From Terana coerulea (lineage: Eukaryota; Basidiomycota; Agaricomycetes; Polyporales; Phanerochaetaceae), in NCBI GenBank assembly GCA_024811115.1, contig JAKOGH010000747.1, positions 186,001-250,000 of the forward strand: a stretch of 64,000 nt of DNA, given 5' to 3'. How positions within the stretch are numbered: position 1 is the first letter of the stretch; the number at the start of each line of letters is the position of its first letter. The notes beneath the pieces were generated by a model. The model had not been told where the DNA came from. It saw nothing but the letters and a program-made list of their open reading frames with translations, and ran no database searches. The position numbers and the translations under genes are program-made. Positions 10,628-22,120 of the stretch are shown here, one piece after another.

Positions 10628-10836
10628 ATGTACTGCAAGTATTCTTTCATCGTCGTCCTATTCGCTGTGTTGTCCGTTGCGGCCGCACCTGCACCTGAGC
10701 CGAGACGAAACTGTCAGTAGTTGCTCGAGCATGGAGGCAGAATACGGACGCTGATCCCACCGACATTACAGCTGGCGTCACACACCTACAACACAAGGAC
10801 TCACAGATCCTGGCCCCACCTCCCGTAGGCGCATGA
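10628..10836 (+). CDS. Small secreted peptide, family member 3
   Basis: Two exons, 10628-10712 and 10772-10836, separated by a 59-nt phase-1 intron with a GTCAGT donor and TTACAG acceptor. Product 49 residues: signal peptide (MYCKYSFIVVLFAVLSVAAA), a proline-rich start with a dibasic site (PAPEPRRN), then exon 2 with HLQHKDSQILAPPPVGA. The dibasic RR is a plausible Kex2 site, which would release a mature peptide of about 20 residues carrying the shared motif. Too short to be noticed without splicing: the unspliced frame stops at once after exon 1. The frame is clean. Function unknown; the relation to members 1 and 2 is what supports it. Confidence 0.6.
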
Positions 10837-12385
10837 ACGGTTGAGTACCCGCACTTGCTGATAGAGATGACGCTCTGACGCATCCACGGTGAAGTCGCCG
10901 ACCACCAGCTCAGGCAGCATCCATCTACGTGCAGGTTGTATTTTGTAGCATTATGCGGACTTTGATTGCTAGACGTGGGGATTTCATACATGTACCACTT
11001 ACCTCCGAATCATACTTATTCATGAAACGAGAACGGATCCTGAAACATGACCTGGGAAGAAACGGTCTGTGAGATGGGTATGGCGAGTAAATATCCGCGA
11101 GAACGTACTTCATATACAATATAATCATGTATGTATAGCACGGGAGACGGGAGCAGTACTCGTCAATGTGGACAAGTAGTGAGATACAACTGTTCACCTC
11201 GGCACTACTGAGCATGAATATTTAGTGCTGCTAGCTGTACGCCAGCATGGTTGGGTATTCTTGCTGGCGTGTTCCCAGAATAACACCAGTACCCTTAGCT
11301 TGCAGTGCGTTTGCAGCATTTCGGACCTTTGTGAGCAAGCTCGACGCTGAATTGACGGTCTGGGTCAAGGTCGGAAAGCCGCCGCCGCGGTGGGCGCTGT
11401 GAGAGCGTCTAACATTCTCGGCAGGTGCCGAGAGAATCTGTTCGGGCGATCTCGGCGTCTGCGCGCTAGACACCCCGTCCGAGTCAACCGTCGTGGCGTC
11501 GAGGTTGACTCGAACGTGCTCTTGTTATGCTTACAGACTGGTACTGGACGAGGCTCAGACTACCTTGGGAAACAATCGGCATGTAGATCTGGCAATGCTC
11601 CACGTCTTGAACGTCCATTCCCTGTTTCGATATATTTTTCCATAGGATCTACGGATTCGGTGTGGTGCGTGGATGATCAAGGACACCTATCCTTCAACTC
11701 TCCAAGTTAGCGATCCTCGCAGAACTAATTCTGGACAGTCTGTTGCTCAGACAATCACTCACGACACCCCCAAATTTGGGATCCGGTTCAGCTGCATGCA
11801 GTGGTGAGGTGTTGCCTTGTGTATACAACGCATGCATACTATATAGCTGACGCAGTGTATCCTTAAAGCCAGGTTCGGATGGAGTGTAGCGTCTTCACGT
11901 GCGTAGTTGCGATTCATACTACCTTGCTCATGCTGAATCCGTATCCTTCTATAGATTCCACGCTCACTCCACTCATGGCCACATGCCTGTCAACCATGGC
12001 ATATACAGCCACCGAGCTGTATCCCACGTAGATCGTTCCAGGTACGCAGGCTTAGTTGCACGGCCATTCATAAGATCGTATTTTCAAGGAGGTAACAGTT
12101 GACTGCACAGTTACCTGAAGTCAAGTGCCAGAAGCCAAGTGCCGCTCTGTGTTCTTGTTCTCGTAGCAGGCTGTACTTCGCCTCTCCACAGTGGAAAATG
12201 ATCCTCTATACAACTGTACAACAGCTTCCAGCCTCCTTCTTCTCTTCCATCTCGATGATGAGATGCCTCTTCCAATCTGTCAGCTGATTTTCTATAATAC
12301 TGCACCACTCGCTGCAGACTCTGCACGTCGTCGTACCCCTTTCGCCTTTCCTCTCTCTCACTGAGGTATAGATTGTGTACCTGCA
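10837..12385. other. Intergenic, no supported gene
   Basis: About 1.5 kb without a supported gene. Several open frames of 60-100 codons exist on both strands but none has a recognisable domain, and codon content looks random. Confidence 0.4.
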
Positions 12386-13766
12386 ATGTCTGAGGCGACT
12401 GTCGCCGCCTTTGGTGAGCAGGCTACCGAACTATGGTGCAGGTGAAGTCTTGGTTCAGCGGCTGAGCATTGCAAGGATTACACATTGATGGTAAACTTGT
12501 AGTGGCTGCTGTCATGTGGATGATATACGACACCTCCATCAACATGGATATTGAGGTGAGCATTCCATTCCCATTTTTCACTTCACCTCTTCATACCTAC
12601 ATTGATTTTAGGTGGACTACGTCTGGCGGTAGGTTATACTCCGACTCGTTACTTGATGTGGAGACATATTCGTGTTTACGCCCCAGACGTCGGAACTCCT
12701 GGGCAAAGTTTGCGTACATTCTCATACGATACCTTCCCATCTTTCATGGAGGGTACGTCCACCGTTTCGGACTAGATATCTACGCTTACTCTGCATTTTA
12801 TAGAGCCGTCCTCGCTCTAGCCGCCCATCTCACATATTCACCGGCTGGCTGCAGGATATGGATCACTTATGAGCTCGTAATGATGGAGCTACTGACGTTG
12901 GTGGTAGAGATGGTTCTCGTCGCTCGAGGTGCGCTATTCGCAGCACTGAACGAGGGTGATATGACTTACCCATGTATTGCAGTATATGCCCTGTACAACC
13001 GCAGCAAGTTTGTATTGACGATCCTCCTCGCCGGGTTTCTGGCGGAGATAGTCGTGATGGTGACGAGCCTGGCACTAGTAATTCCGAAACTGGTGACATC
13101 CCCGGATTGTCTCGTCGAGGGCGCGCCCAAAGTCTTCATCGCCTACTGGTGAGTCGGTGGCATGACGCACAAAATGGCGATGCTTACCGCAATCGTTGGC
13201 TGCAGGTTGTCCTCCTTGGTCTTCGAAACGTTCCTTTTTGTGCTTACCTTGGTGCCGTTCTTCCGATCCATCAAGATCATATACGGACAACAATCTCTGC
13301 TCTATGTCTTTGTAAGGGATGGCACGTGGGCGTACGCTCTCATCTTCGGTATGATTTTTTATATCCCTGTCCAAGCTCTTCTCTCACGTCTCACTGCAAA
13401 TTCCTTAGTCACCCTCCTCCTAAATCTGTTAATGTACCAATTATCCCACACCCCGCTTGGAGGAATGGGCTACTAGTCAGTCGTATGATATATGCACCTA
13501 CGCTCATCGTTAATTGGTTTCTGCGTTGTTCACAGCTGGGCGCTGAGTGTAATATCATTTTCGGTAAGCCGCTCAGGGAAGACAACGTGCATACGCAGCT
13601 GACCCGTCTTTCTTCGTAGGGCTCACATGTGCTTCTCAATATCCGTCGAATGGGGGCACCTATAACCCCAACATTGACCGCTATGTCGTCCTTCCACTGC
13701 GTTCCAAATTCTGGTGCTTCGGAGGAGAACAATGAGACTCGCACACATCCTCCCACGGAATCGTAG
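12386..13766 (+). CDS. DUF6533 membrane protein, copy A
   Basis: Exons with short introns read: MWMIYDTSINMDIE, VDYVW, NSWAKFAYILIRYLPIFHGG, then helices around RIWITYELVMMELLTLVVEM, VYALYNRSKFVLTILLAGF, SLVFETFLFVLTLVPFF and VFVRDGTWAYALIF, ending GSHVLLNIRRMGAP and a polar tail; stop at 13764. This is the Agaricomycete DUF6533 pattern (YDxxxxxxxEVDxxW ... RY) with about seven helices; function unknown. The first exon does not join in phase: from the ATG at 12386 the donor at 12442 is in phase 2, whereas the sister gene B is in phase 1 at the equivalent point, so either a base is off in exon 1 or the start lies elsewhere. All later splice joins are in frame and match copies B and C. Confidence 0.72.
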
Positions 13767-14963
13767 TGAGCTGACGGTCCGTGATTCGGACTTTGTTGTC
13801 TTTAGTTGTTGTCTAACCTGGTCTTCAGATATACTCTGTCTGAAGAGAGGCTTGATCTCCGTGCGACTGCCATACCCATAAGTTATTAGGACGACCCGAT
13901 CCTCTGCTATTTTATATTAAATATCTCAGACGATCACTTGAACACATTCTCTTCAAGGTCTAGCGAAGTCTAAACAAGCGTCTACAGGACAGTGGTTAGG
14001 TGTCATAAACGTGACTCTATGGTCAGGTTCTACTTTCCGATCATCACTCACTTGGCACTACGGTCCGCGTTGGTACCTACGGGAGGTATTCAATCTCCTC
14101 GTAATAGTGAGCAGAGGAGGAGAGGTAACGCTCAACAATTACGATGTAGTGCATGTCGAACCGACGATTCATGCACTCGGGGCGGGACCTCTGGAGTGTA
14201 CAGACCGTGACGTTTCCAGTGCGTTCATGCCATTCTGTGCCTCCGCAGGCCGTACATTGCAGACTTATCTCCCTTTCTGCGCCACATTTACCCACGCACC
14301 GCTTTATCAGTCGGCATCGGAACATAGTGAACCTAAAGCATCGACGCTCCGATACCCCACGCGCTGAACATGTAGTCAGCGATCACGGTCCTACCGTCAA
14401 TACGCCAACAGTCCATGGTACGCTGCTGCCACAAGTGTCGCTGTCTATCCCTCTATTCCGACACCGGAATCCTCAGGACTCAGCACTTGCTGGAGAGGGG
14501 GTATCCCCCTTCCAGATTTCACGTTTGAAAAGCCCTCGTCGCGCCTTGAAAGAGTGGTAAGTGAGATCTGCCGACGTGCCGACGCAGTTTATTCGCGAAA
14601 TCTAGTCTGTAACGCTCTCTAGATGTCTGCGGGAAGGCATCCACTAGTACTACCAGCGTTAGAAGCCATCGAAGTTTAGACCCGGGTAAGCCTGGTTTCT
14701 GTAGAATCGGAATGCTCTCTTGTGGAGTGGCGGTCCACGCTGAAACATCTCGTCTGGTTCATCGAATTCTCTTTGGACGTATGCCTGGTCCGATCTGTCA
14801 AAGCATTGATATAGCACCGGAATCAGGTCCGAATACTCAGCACGTATGTAAGTCTGTTCCTTTAAGTCATTAGTACTGGTCTTCGTCGCTGACTATAAGC
14901 ACACTATCGCGGACAGGTGACCATATCTGCCTCCCCCTCTACTGGAGACACATATCCAGCGCA
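13767..14963. other. Intergenic between DUF6533 copies A and B
   Basis: Nothing supported on either strand. Confidence 0.4.
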
Positions 14964-16363
14964 ATGTCCGACGGAAGCAGCGTTGCGTCTCAAGTCAATG
15001 CGTCAGTTACAGGCTACGGTGCAGGTAAGGTATCGGTTGTCGAACAGCCGCGCAGCCACGGAAAAGCACACTCACAATCTTGCACTTCCGCCTTAGTCGC
15101 TGCCTTGATGTGGATGATTTACGACACGGCCATCCACATAGACCTCGAGGTGAATATGCAATTTTTAACCGCGAGTTTTCTCGTTTACCTACGTGTAACT
15201 CAGGTCGACTTCATCTGGCGGTAAGTCCCAGTCGCCTGTCCTCGGGATCACCATGCCATGATGCTGATGGCACTAGTCGTCCAAGCTCCTGGGTAACGTT
15301 TGTATATTTGTTCATCAGATACATACCCATATTCCATAGCGGGTGGGCATGCTCTAGTTCCTCCTCGTAACTCGAAATTGGGCTGAGACCTAACTTCGCA
15401 TCTTGCAGCGCTCTTTTAGCTTTTTTGCCCACCGAGAATATGGGCCACATGCTTGCAGAATGTGGATTGCCTATGAAGCCGTGATATTGGAGTCAGTGAC
15501 ACTGGCTGTCGAGGTCGTGCTGATGATTCGGGGTACGTACTCACACATTCAGGTCGTAGCGAGCAGGATTCAATTACCACTGATATGCATATCATAGTTT
15601 ATGCACTATACAGCCAAAACAAGGTTGTTTTGGCATTTGTCATTGTCGGGCTCTTGGTGGAGGTATTTGTTATGGCGAGTAGTCTGGCACTGGCAAGCAA
15701 GGATGTGGTGATATCCTCGCGTTGTCTCATGGAGAGTGTGCCGAACGTCTTCATAGCATACTGGTAAGACAACGCTAGCATCGTACACAACCGCTACCCC
15801 TAATTGAAACCTCCCCTACTAGGCTATCCTCCTGGATGTTTGAGACGTTTCTATTGATCCTCACCATGATACCATTCTGCCAATCCATCCAAGTCATATA
15901 CAGGCGACAATCCCTGCTGTTCGTTTTCGTGCGGGACGGCATCTGGGCGTATGCCCTTATATTTAGTATGAATTTCTTTGCATTCCGTTTGACATGGCTA
16001 TAATTTCACCACAACTTTCGAACAGCAACCCTCCTTCTGAATCTCCTGATGTACCCACTGTCTCGCACTCCGCTCGAAGGAATTGGCTACTAGTAAATAC
16101 GTTCACTGTCACCATCTCGCGCGTGGTTAATCGCAGTTCCAACCATGTGTAGCTGGGCGCTGAGCGCGTTCTCGTTCTCGGCAAGTTTTTGTAGTGACAT
16201 ATCCCAGGGCATCTGCTGACCAACTTTCACACCCTAGGGCTCACATGTTATTCTCAACATCCGACGGATGGGCGAACCCATAACCCCGACACTAGGCAGC
16301 ATGTCTATAGCACGGTTCGCCGCAAACCCCAACATGCTGGAGCAAAGCACCGTGGCACGGTAA
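14964..16363 (+). CDS. DUF6533 membrane protein, copy B
   Basis: Tandem paralogue of copy A, same exon layout. Starts MSDGSSVASQVNAS, then AALMWMIYDTAIHIDLE, VDFIW, WVTFVYLFIRYIPIFHSG, RMWIAYEAVILESVTLAVEV, VYALYSQNKVVLAFVIVGLL, WMFETFLLILTMIPF, LFVFVRDGIWAYALIF, ending GSHVILNIRRMGEPI and a short tail. One join (near 15420) works only if the acceptor at 15419 is used, giving a product four residues shorter there than its sisters; with the upstream acceptor (15407) a T6 run would be one base short. The last intron begins GCAAGT and ends TAG, so it is a GC-AG intron. Membrane protein of unknown function. Confidence 0.75.
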
Positions 16364-16798
16364 GGGTGGACTGCAGACGGCCAGTGAAGCGGACATTTGT
16401 ACCACAGTCCGAACTGGTACTGCCAACGGTTTACAATGTGCGCAACATTCCTCATACTGCCTACAATGTTTGTACAATATGGTCCATCGTCGGGCTCTAC
16501 GTCCCTCGCAGTAGCGTAGATGTGGGTTCTCAGATGCATGTCGGTGATCTAGGCACTACCGGCTCAGCCGCAAGGTCTTGCTGTTGAGTTCAGCATCAAC
16601 TCAGCGGACCTCTCCGTAGCGGCCTGATGAAATGAACGGCTTCTGTGGACGCCAACGAACTGGCGGTGGTATTACATATATATGACATGAACCCTGAGAA
16701 GGCAGCGCCCAGACGAGGCGATATTGATCTCCATTGAACTTTGAACTCTCACCAGGTCTTTATCTTCACTCCATCTCCAGCGGACCCGTGAAGCAAGC
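16364..16798. other. Intergenic, no supported gene
   Basis: 3' flank of DUF6533 copy B and upstream region of the But2-like gene. No clear TATA box. Confidence 0.4.
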
Positions 16799-17799
16799 AT
16801 GTCCGTCCAGGAGGAGGAACACATCGCTCTTCTGAGTGGCAGTGACAGCCCAACTGGCATAACGGACAAAGGTGAAGCTCAGGCTCAAAGCATCTGTATG
16901 ATCGTGCACTCACTACTGTGGATGCAGAGTTAAGGCTGGTGCACGCGACCCACAAGTCATCTGTCCGTGGAACGCCGTGGCTGTCTATCATCCTAAGCAC
17001 ATTCGTGCTTGTAGACCTGGTTGTATACAGTTGGTTCGCCTTCACCTTCCTTGGGCCGCAGAGGACACTGGAAGACCTCGGAGCTCCGCAACTCGTACAT
17101 TGGCCTCGAAGAGCTTTACGACACCGGCCTCGTCAACTCCTCTAGGCATGCACCAATCATGAACATGCCTCGTGTGGTAGGGCAGGTCTACCGGTCCAAC
17201 CCGCACAAGACCGCACCACAGGACGAACGGCTCGAGCTCACGCCGTACGGATTGATGAACCGTCCCGACAAGCACTTGCAAGTATCTAGCGAGGTGACGT
17301 CGAGCTAAGTATAGGTCAATACCGCTTGAGCTGACTGCATGGGATAGGTTCGCACCATTTACCAGTTTCGGGTCATCGACTTCGGTATGGAGAGCTGCCA
17401 GCTCGCACTCAAGCTGCCGTCGTTAGAGGACAAACTGCCGTATCCCTTCGTTTTCCGGACGACCGGTGACACCGCATGGCTCCAAGTATGCGAGTCGTCT
17501 GAGACGCATCCCCTCGAGCTCAGCACCCTGAGCTGGGCCCATCGTCCAAAGTGTGTGCGCCAAATGGGGACATTCCCTGCGCAGCCTGGGATGGAGGTCA
17601 CCTTGCCCGAGTTCCCTTGCAAGTGGGGGAAGTACGCACTTTCGAGGTGTCCTGCGCGGCACAGAACCCGAATTGCGCTGTCGACGTGTGGTCGAACCAG
17701 ACCACGACATGGGGTAAGTTGCTTCGCTGCTCGACAATCTACATCTGCGTCATTGACATGACTACAGGTACCTTCATGTACCAGCATCAGACAATTTGA
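16799..17799 (+). CDS. But2-like type II membrane protein, with two single-base shifts
   Basis: Starts MSVQEEEHIALLSGSDS, followed by one membrane helix (WLSIILSTFVLVDLVVYSWF) and a lumenal or extracellular domain (ELRNSYIGLEELYDTGL ... YQFRVIDFGMESCQL ... TLPEFPCK ... VRTFEVSCA ... NCAVDVWSNQT ... FMYQHQTI). This pattern matches the Agaricomycete proteins annotated with a But2 (ubiquitin-3-binding protein) C-terminal domain; the biochemical role in these secretory proteins is unknown. Introns are short and in phase. Two frame breaks: an extra base at about 17080 (between TLEDL and ELRNS) and a missing base at about 17622 (between PCK and VGEVRTF). Both are beside G runs, so I suspect sequence error rather than a dead gene. 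Confidence 0.68.
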
Positions 17800-17899
17800 G
17801 AATTTCTGAGGTGTAGCTTGTATAGTTGGTTATTGATGTAATGGAATACATGCCTTTATTCCTACACGATTTGCGCAGACAGGTCACTGCCAGCGTGTA

Positions 17900-19900
17900 T
17901 TACTGCGACCTGAAGTCCGCCCTCATTCCTTCCGCCAAGCTCCGGGGGTCCACCATCCATATAGCAGCCACCTCGCTGTCCCCCGAGCCAGACAAGTACG
18001 ACTCGCCGTCTTCACCGCCAAGCTCGTCCGATCTGTTCCACAGAGCACCGTTACGCGCTGCCTTCATCTCTCTGAACATCGCCTTCACACTCGTTTTGTT
18101 CGCCGTCAGGGTCGTCCACCCGCGGACCGCGCCCCACAGCAGGCTGTCCACGGTGTGCGCCGTCAGCTTCGGGTTCGCCTTCGCCACCGACGCCCGCTGG
18201 ATCTCGCCCGCATCTGCGGTCCCGTGCTCGGCTTCGGCTGGCCCTGCCCTGGGGTGCGGAATCGTCTCTTTGCGGAGGATGTCTCGACACGTTCTCGCTA
18301 GAGCCTGGAAGAAGGGCGACGTAGGCTGTCCGTTCTCAGCGCGTATGGATGGGAGTATGCTCTCCTCGGGCCGTCCCGGAGGAAGAAGGCGTAAGGGGAG
18401 TAGCGGTATGTAGCTTGATGGAAATCGAGAACCTTCCCAATATGCCGCTTGAGCAGCTGCGAGGTCTTCAGCGAATAGCGCCTGGGCGCGCTGCTTCTCC
18501 TTGGGCCCGCCTATTTTCCCCACTATCTTCAAACAACGGTCTTTCGATTCTGGTGTAGTCCAGAACTCTATGGCGGGCGCGGGTTTCGGGAGCGTTTCTG
18601 ACGCAGCTGAGGTAGAGATGCTGGCAAGGCGTTCAGACATATCCTGTATCAGCCCTTTGCCCATTTCTTGCAATGTTTGGTGAACCAGCGAGCGTGAAGG
18701 TCCCCCAACGGAGTCGACTTCAGGCGAAGCGGCCGCGTCTCCGTCTACAGGCAACTCACCGCCATTCTTCAAATTGGCAAGGCGTTTCTTCTTCCATTCT
18801 ACGTATTCCGCACTTGGTGTAAACCGTGCCTCAGCCTCTTCGGGACGCGTAGGCAGAGGGGCATGCGTGAGATCCGACACAAGGGCGATGAGAGTAGACA
18901 AGTCTAAATTGATCTGGCGTGTTGGGTAGACTGGACAAGAGTTACGCTGTGTGGTCTCTGATGGCGGCGCATATAGTGGACAATCGCGTTCCCCAATTTG
19001 CACGTCGATTCCCAAGGCGCGCAGCTCATCTATCGTCTTGAGTATTCTAGTGTCATGTTCTTTCGGATCTGAAGGAGATAGGTCTAGCCGTGTCAGTCGC
19101 AGGGTCAAGGCAGGAGCTTCGGTCGTGCCGGGCAAGGGGTTTTCTCTGGCAGCTTGAAGTAACGAGCGTCCCATGCGCAAGACTGAGTTGTCGAACTTTT
19201 TTGAGCGAGACTCGGCCTTGCGTCCTCGTCTCCGCCCTCATCTTCAGAGTCCGTCAAATACGAGTCGAGTTCTCGAAACTCGGCGAGCATTCGAGAATTC
19301 TTCGTCCTGTGAGGGGTGAAGATGCACTCAATTCACCGCAGCAAGGTCTCGAGAGCGACTACGCACGTATTGACCCGAATCCACCTTCTCCCACCGTCCG
19401 CGACGACATCCACCTTGACACCGGCTTCCTTGGCCACGCCTCGCTTCCGGGGATGTAGCGCCTTTCCCGTCTCCGAGTACGTGCTCCATATCGACGTGAC
19501 CGGAGGCGGCGCACATAGCACTTCCTTCCACACGGATATGAGATACGGCGCGTTCGTGGACAGAGCCGGGAGGCGAGCGCACTCAGGATCTGCGAGAAAC
19601 TACTGCATTCGCGTTCTCGTGAGTACTTTGTTCGTTTACGCAGACGTCCGCAGAGCCAATGAGTACCTTTTCCAGAACGGCGAGATCGCGCTTTACTGTG
19701 TCCTTGAGAGCCCGCAGGCCGCGCACTGCATCTTGGCGTTGGACGTCTTCTGCAGAGTTGCCGACGAGGTCGAAGGATGAGTCTATTATCGGCGGCTTTG
19801 GGAGAGTGGGTCCAAAGGCAGATATAGATGCGAGCATGTCTTGCAATTGCTTGCGGAGAGACTGAAGCTCGGGATGGGGAATGCTTCCGTCTAAAGTCAT
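17900..19900 (-). CDS. DUF1308 domain protein (C7orf25 / UPF0415 family)
   Basis: Minus strand, start at 19900 (MTLDGSIPHPELQSLRKQLQDML), stop at 17900. The N-terminal exon ends in LRALKDTVKRDLAVLEK; the next reads FLADPECARLPALSTNAPYLISVWKEVL (split here only by description), then a linker with an acidic stretch (DSEDEGGDED). The long last exon of about 420 residues holds the DUF1308 core, including INLDLSTLIALVSDLTH, TTPESKDRCLKIVGKIGGPKEK, RAQALF and VDSLLWGAVRGWTTLTANK. The family is widespread in eukaryotes (human C7orf25) and has a nuclease-like PIN-related fold proposed in the literature; function is uncertain. Exon junctions around 19270-19390 are approximate. Confidence 0.82.
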
Positions 19901-20224
19901 GGCTATAGAGACCTCGAGGTTATGTAGAAGTCGAAGAACAAGGATAGTGCAAGCGAAGCGTGTATTCCACCCACGGGAATCTTTCCTGTGGTTGCCTACC
20001 TCTTGCCAAGCTGGTAAAGAACGTAGATGAGGGATAAGAGCAAGTTGCGGAGCGCCCATCCTAAATGCCGCGGAGTCATTCACTTTGCATGTAGTGACCT
20101 AGGGACTGTGCGTAGCACTTTTAGCAAAGCCTCACACCCGTTCATTGAAAAGAGATTAGAATTAAACGAATAGTATACACTCTCTGCACCGGATGAAATA
20201 TAACGATATACTAGCACTCTACTT
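19901..20224. other. Intergenic between DUF1308 gene and RSC7
   Basis: Holds the promoter of the DUF1308 gene and the 3' end of RSC7, both on the minus strand. No gene. Confidence 0.45.
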
Positions 20225-22120
20225 TTACGCTGACCCGTACATCATCCGCAATGCATCCTCTAGCTGCCGCTTATGCTCTTCTTGGTCGGTGAACTCCATC
20301 ACCGTGTCCACCCGCGCAACACCCCATGCCCCGCTGCCGACCTTTGTACCACCAAGGGCGTACTTCTCACTGTCCTGAACGGCTTCCACCGAGCGCAAGT
20401 GGGCTGCGTGTCGTTCCGGACTGCAGAAGCACGCGTGAGTTTCGGCCCTGGAGAAGTAGAAGATCGTGACGAGAGACTCACAAAGTACCAGGCCTGTTTC
20501 CGGTTCGTACACGCCCAGCGGCGCGCGCGCGTCGACGAACTTCCGCCGCTTCGGCTCCTCAAGCGGCATGGCACTGTCGTCAACGTCGATTTCGTCCGCA
20601 GACCTCTTAGGGGCCGCTAAGTCTTCCTCCAGCGGATCGCCGTACAGGCTGCTAAACGAGCTTAGTGCGGCCTTCCTGAGGCCCTTCCACTCTTCGTTCA
20701 TCTCAAGCGTCCGTTGCGCCGCGACATGCATCCAATTCTCCTCGTTTAGGCCCTCACGGTTGTACATTGACTTGCGCACGGCATTCAGGGGGCCATCGCT
20801 GTAGGGACCCCAGCCGGACCCCCGAATATGGTTGTTGGGCCACCTGCGCGGTACATTCCCAGCCCTGTACGTTCCTGCTTGCCTGTGTCACGTGAATTCG
20901 CGGCGTTGAGGGCAGCAGCTTCCGCGGCAACATTGGAGGTCTCTTGAAGGTCGCCCACCAGGTCCCCTGGCTTGAAGCCTTTCTCGGTGATTTCTTGCAT
21001 AGCCTTTTCTTCATTGTAGTCGTCTATTATCCACCTACCCTCTGAAGTCATACGTATGAGAGTTGTCTTGGATGGTATGGACGCTTAAGACTTACCGAAA
21101 ACCATCTTGGCTCCATGCAGCTTGTATGCGCTTCGAGCGGTGATTAGCGTTACACTGCGCGTTCGCAAATGTGAGCCAAGCTTGCCCGCCTCGATGAGAT
21201 GGTCCTTCTCCCATTGCGTAGCATTGAGCTTGAGTGCAAGTGGATTTCGGCGGAAGTAGTAGAGTGAGTCTCGAAAGCCTGAACTTCGAGCAGCGTCAAT
21301 GGCGAGCATGTATTGCCGCTCGGGATGTCGATTCGGGAGCTCGAACGTCTGAGATTTGAACCTGCGACCTGCGTGGAATTAGCGTGTGCGTACCGTCGAA
21401 ATATAGACTACGTACCTCCCAGTAGGCGGCCATTCTTGTCAATTTTCTCGTCGCCTTTCGGGTCGTCTGGAGTCTCATACTCATCCCCATCAATGGTCAT
21501 AATTTGGCCATTTATTCTCCTGAAGGGCTTGCCTCCCGACTCCTCGTCCCCTTCCTCGATCGGCTCGTCTTCCCTTTCGCGCCTCTTAGCCGGCCTTCCT
21601 CTCCCTCTCCCTCGTCCTCTCCCTCGTGGCCGAGCGACGCCACTACTCAGCCCTCTCGCTCTACTCCCGCGTGGCCGTCCTCGTCCTCGCCCTCTGGGCA
21701 CGACCACAGCCTCCTCTTCGTCGTCTTCGTCATCCCTCGGTGTCCCAGCCAGCTCCCCTCGCCTTCCTCCACCGCCTGGCTGCCTTCCTCGTCACCATCT
21801 ACGTCCACGTCCATTATCTGGCTGTTCTCCTCATCTACCTCCGCCTTCACCGCCTCATCCACGTCGGTTTCCTGCGGTGTCTGGATCCTGCTCGTGCTCG
21901 CGCCCGCATTTGACGTCAGACTCGACTCGAGATCCTCTTCGTCCGCGGCTTCAGTAGCGTCATCGGTTGCCTCTGCCGATTCTTCGCGCGGCACTCCCGC
22001 CGGGCGCGGTCCTATGCGAATGGTTGGACGCGACGGGTTCGGCGCCTCGCGTGCTTTGGCTCGTCCCTGCGGAGGCTTGATGACGATTTTACCCAGAGAT
22101 TTCGGGGTTTTTGGCGGCAT
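20225..22120 (-). CDS. RSC7/Swp82-family chromatin-remodelling subunit (Npl6-like)
   Basis: Start at 22120 (MPPKTPKSLGKIVIKPP), stop at 20225. N-terminal acidic and RG/AT-hook-like stretch (RPRGRGRGRGRGRP), then the RSC7 core: GQIMTIDGDEYETPDD, RRFKSQTFELPNRHPERQYML, RSSGFRDSLYYFRRNPLALKL, ATQWEKDHLIEAGKLGSHLRTRSV split over exons, EGRWIIDDYNEEKA, then the C-terminal DTQPTCARW ... EKYALGGTKVGSGAWGVARV. This subunit belongs to RSC/SWI-SNF complexes in the nucleus. Two frame breaks: near 20386 (a C run one base short, between CARW and EAVQDSEKY) and near 21775 in the low-complexity acidic/Gly region, where an unrecognised intron is an alternative. Identity of the family is secure from the core. 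Confidence 0.85.

Noticed and set aside
15407..15430. Frameshift in the T6 run of DUF6533 copy B
   Set aside because: Using the acceptor at 15419 gives an in-frame join (four residues shorter), so a frameshift is not needed.
17900..18413. Plus-strand frame of 195 codons over the DUF1308 gene
   Set aside because: Antisense shadow of a long GC-rich exon with clear DUF1308 sequence on the minus strand.
21345..21375. tRNA-like T-loop (GGTTCAAATC on the minus strand)
   Set aside because: It lies inside the RSC7 coding exon (RRFKSQTFELPN) and no acceptor stem or anticodon arm can be paired around it.
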